DNA from: Phoronis australis
Lineage: Eukaryota; Phoronida; Phoronidae
Assembly: GCA_002633005.1 (NCBI GenBank)
Contig: NMRA01000217.1
Coordinates: 64,001-124,000 of the forward strand
DNA length: 60,000 nucleotides
Direction: 5' to 3'
In this document: piece by piece, positions 55,301 through 60,000 of the stretch
Layout of the letters: every line of letters starts with the position of its first letter
Numbering within the stretch: position 1 is the stretch's first letter
The notes under the pieces: generated by a model
What the model was told of the DNA's origin: nothing
The model's database searches: none
Seen by the model: the letters and a program-made list of their open reading frames with translations, nothing else
Made by a program: the position numbers and the translations under genes

Positions 55301-58300
55301 AATTAACCAAAATAATCAAACGTCTTCTCTGCTATCCAAGCTGTAGGACTCTCCACTTGTTGGATGATAGTCCTGTTGTTCGAACTACACACACACTGTA
55401 CGGCGACAGTGTACTCGCTGGTCACACTTCTGAGTGACACAACACTTGCAGGCAGTACTTTCTATCCACGATTCCTCTTGCTGGTCACAGTCCCTCGTGA
55501 CGCAACACGTATAGGCATTATCTTACTACCCACAATGCAACTGACAAGCTCTTCCTGTTCGTTAACCCTTGCCCTTGCCAAGATCCTCTTTAGAATCTTC
55601 TACGAGATGGCGGTGTTGTACAATTTCCTCTGTACACTGTAGCAAGTCTTTCAGCTTCAACTACTATAGCTCATCTGATCCTGTTAATTTCAGCCCAAAT
55701 TATAATAGTCTACTTATTTAGCGATTGGCTAAGAAAAAACACATGATCCTATCTAATCATGTCATTGGCTGTTACGATTTGTTCTCAGAAATTTCTAGAA
55801 TCTCTAGAGTGCTTTGTCCCCAGAACCCAAAGTTGTAAACACCATCTAAAAATATATTTTGACGTTAAAGTACATGTCAACAAGTTTGACCCCATGATTT
55901 GAAAGTACATAGGCCAATGCACAAAATTTGGGCAACTTATGGATCTATTCTTACTAATTACTTAATCGATATTTATTCTGACACAAGACTTTTTGAACTT
56001 TTTGGTTTGACCACATTGGGAAAGTTCTCCTTGGTTTCTCTGCAGGAGTTAAGATGCCCACTGGGCTGCTGACTGGGTGTGTACCCAGCTGCGTACACTG
56101 TTCCTCCGGCTTTTTCGTAGGATACTGATTGGGATAGCAGGTTCAGGTACACAATGCATGAGAACGCTAGGTGCTATGCGAGTCTTTCTGCATTTTCATT
56201 GCCTTTAATTTCTTCATGGACTCTGACCCAGTGAATGTTGACAGTTCTTTTGACTGCAAGCTTAAGCTTGTTAAGCTCATTAACAAAAGCATTAACACAG
56301 CCAGAGTTGACCTTTGTTCTTTAGGGCTTTTTTCAATGCTGCTTGGCTTTCTGAAAAGATGGTAATTGGCTGGCTTGTCCAGCCCACTGTGCTATCCTGC
56401 CACTTGATCAGCTCTTTTAATGCAGTTTTCTCAGAATGGAATCCGCTGCCAAATTGCTTAGCGATACCCAGTTTTCTGCATCTGTGATATGAAGGCTTGG
56501 AAAATATGTTCCAGCTCATGCCAGGCCATTTTCCAGTTAAAAGTCGTCCGTGTTACAGACCACTTCATTCTTGTGTTCTGCACAGTAGAGGGCGTCCGTC
56601 AGCAATTTCCGACAAGGAAATGCCGAAGACTGGCTTTGCGTAAATTGTAGCAAGGAAGAGATCTTAATTGATAAACTGTTTTCCAAGCTAATATCTCCGC
56701 CAGTTTAATAACTACTGCACCAAGACATTGTCAATCAATTATTCTCATTACTAGGCTGCTTAATGAGTGCATTATATGACGTACCTGCAGAAATAGTCTC
56801 CATTACTAACTTAAAGGAGAATGCCACCCAAAAAACAACCTATTTTGTATCAATTTAGATCGAATAGTTCAGCAAGTTCAATTGTTTTACCTGACACCTA
56901 ATGGCAGACGGAAATTAACCAATGACGTAATTGGTTCGAACGCAGTTGTTCAGCCGTTCACAACACGCGTACTGGTGTTAACTTATCGCTTGAATTCATC
57001 GTTTTACACCCAGAAATCCTTGAAATTCGATGTAAACCCCTTACAAATACATCGAGTTCTTCAACAAACGTGTTGTATTATTTCACTGTTACGGATTTAT
57101 TGGTATTTGAACGTATCGTAGCCTACAGAGTTTGGTAGGTCAATTTACCATGGGTCTGTTTGGTGATAAATTCGGATCATTCTTTCGTGAAATACAGACG
57201 GGGCAACATAGCTGTGTGTTGTACTTTTAGACTTGTGATTTTTTCAGTTCTAAAAACACAAAACTCTAATATCTTCCAGCCAGTGGCTCGGAACCCGATC
57301 TGGCCGTCGCGGCCGCCGGGACTGGACATCACGATCATTAATCAGCTTAAGTTGGAAACAATAAACTCGTCACAAAAAGACTATAATATTGAACCAAAGA
57401 AATAACGTGCACGTAATTATTTAGGTGAATTAGCCACGAAACTGAAAATCTACTTACATATCGGGGGCCGTGAAGAAGTCAGGTCTCCTCCACGGAGCCG
57501 TTAGGTCAAAATTTGTACAGTTACAATGTTTTCAATAATATATTTAAAAATGAAGATTTCCTTAACATGTGACCATAACATATAAGCTCGAGTTATTGTT
57601 TGGCAAAAGTTGTCACCGCGGTGTTAATTTGTTCCGTGTCAGTGCCTTTTACACACTGGAACAACTCGTTCCGTGTCAGCTGATCCGTGTCAACTTTTGT
57701 AGTGTAAGAGGCACTATAAACGTTTACATGGCAACTCTTCCGGCGCCAGTCTCGACTTGGTCGAGAGCTCATCCGACGATGACTTCACGGTTCAGATCGT
57801 TAGGTTTCACAGGCTATCATTTCGAACCGGAATACACTGACCAATAAATACTAGAGAGGCGCCATGAACAAGCACAGTCAACGAAACGTATGGATATATC
57901 TTTGGTAAGCCAGAATTCGTCAGAGAAATCACTGGCGACGAAATGCCGGCAACAGACACGGAGATGTTTCACGGCCTCATACTTGCTATTAACAGGGTAC
58001 TTTTCATTCTTCACTACCCCGATCCACTTCCATTTGGGCTGTCAAGGAAGTCAAAAAAACGATATACCCGCTTTCTTCGCAGCTTCATAGTAGTTCGGAC
58101 AAGCGGGAAAAATGCAAGGCAATATAGCGGCATTCCCTCTGCAGATGAACCACTGACGTCACTGCGTCGTTCCTCACCTTCCTCATAGGTTAACGCGACA
58201 CCTCTCGGCAAAGTGAGGTCGAATGTATAAGAGGCGATATGGATATGGACCGATTAAGACGGTGAAAAAGACTAATTAAATCGGGTGGCATTCTCCTTTA

Positions 58301-60000
58301 AGTGGGTTGAATGGCTTTTCTGGTGAGCGAAAGTATGAAATCTCGCTTAAATTTCGTGTAGTAATGTACACTAAAATGCGACATTTCATTTTCACATATT
58401 GTATCAGCATCACTCAAAGCTTGCAAATATTACCAACGTCTGAGAAAAGTCAGTAATCGGATGATGATAGAGTGTTATGTCAGTAATTTACACGTGCAAT
58501 GGGGCCATTGTCCCTATTTCTTCTTTTTCCCCGTAGGTGTCGCTGGTCTGGCAGTTTCAGTGAACAGAATCCTCACTAAAGCCTTTCTTCGTGACGAGAG
58601 GACGAACACGATGATCTTCTTTTCCGTCTCTGTGCTGACCGTCTTCTTGTGTTTCCTCGTCTTCATGGCTCTTCGAAAAACTACGTTTGTACAGTACCAT
58701 ACTAAACGTTGTGAAATTTCCGGTGTGCCGAGCGACCTGAAAGGAATCGTGTTCGACACTGAAAGCCCTGAGGAGGTAACGCCATATGTGTCTATGGGGC
58801 GGCTCCTTGACCTGGTCGCTATGACTTACGATAAGTATTTCCAAATATTCGCAGTATGGTTATTTCCGGCACTGCTGCTCTCCAGCAGATCACGGTAAGG
58901 CACTCTTCAGGTTCAATTTGCCTTAAGGTAACAGGGGTTTAGGCGACTGGGTGGAAGGGGTCGTCCCTTTACTGCAGTTTCAGCCACGGAACGCGTTTTC
59001 TCAAGAAAATCCATTCCGACACTGTTCTATTAAGTAAAATTTCCACAGTATTCCATTTGTACGGAAACATAGTATTTTGTTCCAGTAGTCTTTTTGATTC
59101 TCCCCCCATTTCTTGAGACTACGCCACTGAAACTACAAGTACAGTGTACTAACGGCTAAATCGCAATCAAGGTCCATATTCGAGAGTTGACTGTGTTACG
59201 GTCTAAAATAATTTTTGGTCACTTACCAAATGCCAAATGACTCTGATATGCAAAGAGGTATTTAGTTGTGCAAATTAAAAAAGAATCATCAAAATCGGAC
59301 AATGTTTAAGAAATTTATGCATGTTTTTGTCCATGAATTTCTTGCATTTTTAGCGTTACGAGTGGCCATTTAAAAATCACAGTTTTCAACTGTCAACAGT
59401 AGAAATGAAATTTATTTTATTAAGTAAGCAATTGATTAGATATGACTGGGAATAACCTGAGTCACTTTCAGAATCACTTAGATAAAGTTGTGCTTAATCA
59501 TTGAGAAATGGTAGGGTTCGTCATAAAACAGGCACTCGTTACGAAATTTGTAAATTATGTGTTTCTAACCCTCACCTACTGTAAAGAAGGTTAAAAACTA
59601 AAGTTCATACTCTGTAATGAAAAGAACTGCAGAATAATATGTTAGCCTAGGCAGCGCAACAAATTATTCAATATCTAAACAAACCAAAGTTTTGGATATT
59701 GACTGGGTTCTGCTATGTTGAAAATGGGCCAAAAAGGCAAAAATGTAGTGTACGTACTCCCATGTGGAATTCAGCAACACAAATGGTCATTGCATATGAA
59801 ATTATTGCCTTTCAAATAACAACATGGTGCTTATTATCATCAAAGAAAAATAAATGGTCATACATTATGTTACCATGTGATGCAGAAACACTGATGTAGT
59901 GTACGTACCCCCATGTTTACAAATGCCATAAAATTAAAATATCACTTGGTAAGTGATCAATGTTGGTCATAGACAGTTTCCTTCCTAAAAATGTTAGATT
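51918..60000 (+). CDS. SLC29A4: Equilibrative nucleoside transporter 4 / PMAT (5' part of gene, exons 1-3)
   Basis: Exons 51918-52386, 54542-54616 and 58537-58894, all GT-AG and phase-consistent, give about 300 residues. That is the N-terminal half of an SLC29 transporter; the rest lies past the window. ENT4/PMAT is a plasma-membrane, 11-segment carrier that moves monoamines, organic cations and, at acid pH, adenosine. The diagnostic stretches are LPYNSFITAVDYF, PGTTIVFDMSLTYI, VQQSSFYGYTGMLPRRYTQ and VMTGES, all close to vertebrate ENT4 rather than ENT1-3. Glu181 in VMTGES aligns with PMAT Glu206, which is known to confer cation selectivity, so amine transport is a reasonable inference. The gene runs divergently from the CNBD2-like gene, 13.7 kb away. 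Confidence 0.9.
53165..53405. repeat. Interspersed 250-bp repeat, copy 2
   Basis: Matches 36895-37145 in order: CAGTTGCCATGTAACTC.CCTAAA, CAGCAAGCTTTGAAAG, CCTTTTGAGGGTTATCGTGG, GTTTCAGAGAACTGGG and GCTAAAACCGGGTTTCG. Confidence 0.7.
54150..54380. repeat. Interspersed 250-bp repeat, copy 3
   Basis: Matches copies at 36895 and 53165 in order: GGCCTTTCCCCACATGCAGT, GCTTGCCCGTTAAGCAGACT, CCTTTGAGGGATGTTTAGAG, GCTTCAGAGAACTGAACGGG and GGGCCAAAACCGAGTTTGG. Confidence 0.7.
54542..54616 (+). CDS. SLC29A4: SLC29A4 coding exon 2 (TM4-TM5 hinge)
   Basis: 75-nt exon after CAATTTAAG, donor GTAAGA. With one base from exon 1 it encodes VQQSSFYGYTGMLPRRYTQA and VMTGE, and the last base starts Ser182. It is almost identical to the vertebrate ENT4 hinge and is the strongest evidence for the subtype. 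It carries Glu181, equivalent to PMAT Glu206. Too short to be found by length alone. Confidence 0.93.
55026..55882 (-). mobile_element. LTR-like stretch with a heat-shock trimer (tentative)
   Basis: On the minus strand it starts TGTTGACATG after CATGGGGTCAAACT and ends ATCATAACA (TG...CA). The promoter-like order is a perfect HSE trimer GAAatTTCtaGAA (plus-strand coordinates 55788-55800), CCAAT (AGCCAATCG, about 55725), then an AT-rich TATA-like TATTATAATT (about 55700). Layout and ends resemble the LTR at 48579-49257, but the sequences do not align by eye and no internal region or target duplication was found. Confidence 0.25.
57728..57850 (+). pseudogene. P2X7-like relic in Kolobok copy 2
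   Basis: From ATG 57728 the frame ends LGFTGYHFEPEYTDQ and then stops, homologous to VGFTSCQFEPEFTDQ in copy 1. The following DNA (TAGAGAGGCGCCATGAACAA) still matches copy 1's coding sequence but is interrupted by the stop. The Cys-rich part seen in copy 1 is missing here. A CTATAAACG motif lies about 15 bp upstream of the ATG. Confidence 0.4.
57890..58211 (-). pseudogene. THAP-domain relic in Kolobok copy 2
   Basis: The minus-strand frame reads MPLYCLAFFPLVRTTMKLRR and KRVYRFFDF. After a shift near 58014 it continues in the next frame as VVKNEKYPVNSKYEAVKHLR and VCCRHFVASDFS. 'C...', 'F..F', 'V.NE.Y' and 'VC.RHF...DF' give a nearly full THAP signature with the Cys-His pair intact. The reading begins about 90-150 bp inside the right TIR. 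This copy keeps the distal part better than copy 1. Confidence 0.6.
58537..58894 (+). CDS. SLC29A4: SLC29A4 coding exon 3 (TM5, TM6, central loop, TM7 start)
   Basis: 358-nt exon after TTCTTTTTCCCCGTAG, donor GTAAGG. It begins SVAGLAVSVNRILTKAFLRD, which is TM5 followed by a conserved Arg-rich turn. TM6 follows (TMIFFSVSVLTVFLCFLVFM), then a cytosolic loop (VQYHTKRCEISGVPSDLKGI and VSMGRLLDLVAMTYDKYF) shorter than in human ENT4, then the start of TM7 (FAVWLFPALLL). The exon exits in phase 2; the TAA just past the donor is intronic. The remaining five transmembrane segments are outside the window. Confidence 0.9.
58895..60000 (+). other. SLC29A4 intron 3 (partial)
   Basis: Begins GTAAGG and runs off the window. 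It contains a direct repeat of TAGTGTACGTAC(T/C)CCCATG at 59746 and 59897, 151 bp apart, and an AAAATCGGACAATGT-type phrase common in invertebrate dispersed repeats. No exon was recognised. Confidence 0.5.

Larger units (their letters stand above)
56811..58301. mobile_element. Kolobok-type DNA transposon, copy 2 (TTAA ends)
   Basis: TTAA-AGGAGAATGCCACCCA at the left (56811) and its inverse TCGGGTGGCATTCTCC-TTAA at the right (58298-58301) give near-perfect 16-bp TIRs between TTAA duplications. The first 100 bp and the last 150 bp align with copy 1 (30413-32648). It carries the same pair of relics: P2X7-like on plus (57728-57850) and THAP-like on minus (57890-58211). 1491 bp, shorter than copy 1 mainly between the two relics; non-autonomous. 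Confidence 0.8.
54617..58536 (+). other. SLC29A4 intron 2
   Basis: 3920-bp intron (donor GTAAGA, acceptor TTTTTCCCCGTAG). It contains an LTR-like stretch with a heat-shock trimer (55026-55882) and a Kolobok-type element (56811-58301). 55883-56810 shows nothing assignable. Confidence 0.6.

Noticed and set aside
1-60000. CRISPR arrays, bacterial operons, prophage or origin sequences
   Set aside because: No regularly spaced identical repeats with unique spacers, no Shine-Dalgarno-led gene clusters; the window is eukaryotic.

Overview
This window is nuclear DNA of an animal, most likely a marine invertebrate and probably a cnidarian (stony coral or anemone). That placement is inference. It rests on long introns with GT-AG junctions, AT-rich DNA, frequent TACATGTA-type palindromes, many small DNA transposons, and repeats that encode THAP-like and P2X7-like zinc modules. 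The sequence is draft assembly: one ambiguous base lies at 11449, and a 34-N gap sits inside a poly-G run at 26241-26274.

Two protein genes can be rebuilt exon by exon, and they stand head to head. On the minus strand, 38173 to 2063 encodes a protein with two cyclic-nucleotide-binding (CNB) folds, resembling CNBD2 (CRIS, a sperm-function protein in mouse). Its eight coding exons have compatible phases and sum to 1908 nt (635 residues plus stop), spread over 36 kb with two introns of about 14 kb. On the plus strand, 51918 to beyond 60000 encodes the N-terminal half of equilibrative nucleoside transporter 4 (SLC29A4, also called PMAT). Three exons (469, 75 and 358 nt) run from the start codon into transmembrane segment 7. 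The two start codons are 13.7 kb apart, with no convincing third gene between them.

Most of the rest is repeat. 0-2 kb: an old terminal-inverted-repeat (TIR) MITE and a LINE 3' end with an ATT tail. 3-9.6 kb: introns with a two-copy interspersed repeat and an L1-like remnant. 9.7-23.5 kb: a giant intron with a family carrying a TIR built on CCAGCACGCAGG, a duplicated 430-bp block, a 160-bp satellite of ATTTGCAT palindromes, two THAP-like repeats, two copies of a MITE with 48-bp TIRs, and a 275-bp tandem array. 23.7-38 kb: a second giant intron with a LINE endonuclease fragment, a hAT-like element, a Kolobok-type element (TTAA ends), two foldback elements (one a perfect 73-bp inverted repeat) and simple palindromes. 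38-52 kb: intergenic DNA with a tandem repeat, a MITE, a split minisatellite and an LTR that carries heat-shock elements and a TATA box. 52-60 kb: SLC29A4 introns with a second Kolobok copy and an LTR-like stretch that also carries a heat-shock trimer.

The two genes show no obvious functional link. The most interesting signals are in the mobile DNA: the heat-shock-element LTR, the Kolobok elements holding THAP and P2X7-like modules on opposite strands, the perfect hairpin and the octamer-palindrome satellite.
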